From Corallococcus macrosporus DSM 14697 (GTDB lineage: Bacteria > Myxococcota > Myxococcia > Myxococcales > Myxococcaceae), in the NCBI RefSeq assembly GCF_002305895.1, contig NZ_CP022203.1, positions 62,001 through 126,000 on the forward strand: a stretch of DNA of 64,000 nt, read 5' to 3'. The position numbers and the translations under genes are program-made. A model generated the notes under the pieces. It searched no databases. It was not told where the DNA came from and worked only from the letters and a program-made list of their open reading frames with translations. Shown in pieces: positions 63,801-64,000 of this stretch; position 1 is the stretch's first letter, and each line of letters opens with the position of its first letter.

Positions 63801-64000
63801 TTATGAGCTTGGGGGGGGAGCGTGCTTGACGGGCGCCCGGCCGCCCTTCAACATGCCGTCCACGTTTCCTCCTCGGAGTGAGACGCGGCGGCGGTGATTG
63901 CCTCCCCCAAAAGCGACACCGCCGTGGAAGTCCCAGTTGAGCCCCGCGCGCCGCGTTCCCCCTCTCGGCGCGCGGTGGCCCCTGGGATTCTTGGTTCGCC
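63801..64000 (-). CDS. Possible 3' end of a leftward gene
   Basis: From the window edge a leftward frame is open for 65 codons and ends at TAA (63801-63803). It reads ...LNWDFHGGVAFGGGNHRRR..., then KGGRAPVKHAPPPSS. Codon choice is not decisive and no family is recognised, so this may be chance. If it is real, it is encoded on the same strand and upstream of the DUF262-HipA operon. Otherwise 63671-64000 is only the promoter region of that operon. Confidence 0.25.
   Translation of the reverse strand, partial: RTKNPRGHRAPRGGTRRAGLNWDFHGGVAFGGGNHRRRVSLRGGNVDGMLKGGRAPVKHAPPPSS

Noticed and set aside
61892-63829. 645-codon rightward open frame opposite DUF262-HipA
   Set aside because: Translation is Arg/Gln/Val-rich, low-complexity shadow sequence; the leftward genes have clear motifs.

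Overview
The window reads as chromosome of a high-G+C delta-proteobacterium of the Myxococcaceae (Myxococcus/Corallococcus type). The basis is the very G+C-rich third codon positions, frequent GTG/TTG starts, a Ser/Thr protein kinase, orphan PAS-rich histidine kinases, PilZ and Cys-rich repeat proteins, and two polymorphic toxin/immunity loci of the kind common in that family. No rRNA, tRNA, CRISPR array, IS element or prophage was seen.

Region 1 (1-7374) is a type VI secretion (T6SS) style toxin island. It holds the end of a DUF4150 PAAR-like gene, a degenerate ketosynthase-like gene, an AHH-nuclease toxin gene followed on the same strand by four Imm11-type immunity genes and two copies of a small acidic gene, a divergent Imm49-like gene and a DUF2169 gene. 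The immunity genes form a tandem duplication of a three-gene block. A second, colinear version lies at 41025-44945: ketosynthase-like, HNH/AHH-type nuclease toxin, two Imm11-like genes and Imm49. The two loci share their part list but differ in sequence.

Region 2 (7436-24429) is mostly single genes: a secreted protein, an App1-type phosphatase, a lipoprotein, polyphosphate kinase (ppk), a BamE-like protein, a lipoprotein with eight Cys-rich repeats, a CHASE3/PAS/GAF histidine kinase, a metallo-beta-lactamase-fold hydrolase, a cupin, a PilZ protein, RtcB RNA ligase and a sigma factor. Perfect hairpins separate several convergent pairs.

Region 3 (24309-40914). A secreted pilus-assembly-N-like domain protein sits near a Ser/Thr kinase whose outer C-terminus carries the same type of domain. 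A TetR gene with a perfect palindrome upstream lies between them. Two thioesterases, an alpha/beta hydrolase-like protein, a TolB-propeller amidohydrolase and a macrodomain protein follow. Then comes an atu-like acyl-CoA carboxylation cluster (TetR and SDR leftward; AtuA, carboxylase beta and biotinylated alpha subunit rightward) around a perfect 28-bp palindrome.

Region 4 (44961-64000) has an MFS exporter, a 2-oxoglutarate dioxygenase, an acyl-CoA operon (SDR, acyl-CoA dehydrogenase, APH-type kinase, DUF6285), a GST, a TetR and an RND efflux pair without an outer-membrane channel gene, a DUF59/amidohydrolase pair, a hybrid histidine kinase, and a DUF262-HipA operon that has no HipB. The DUF262-HipA pair and the duplicated, mosaic immunity array are the best candidates for undescribed biology.
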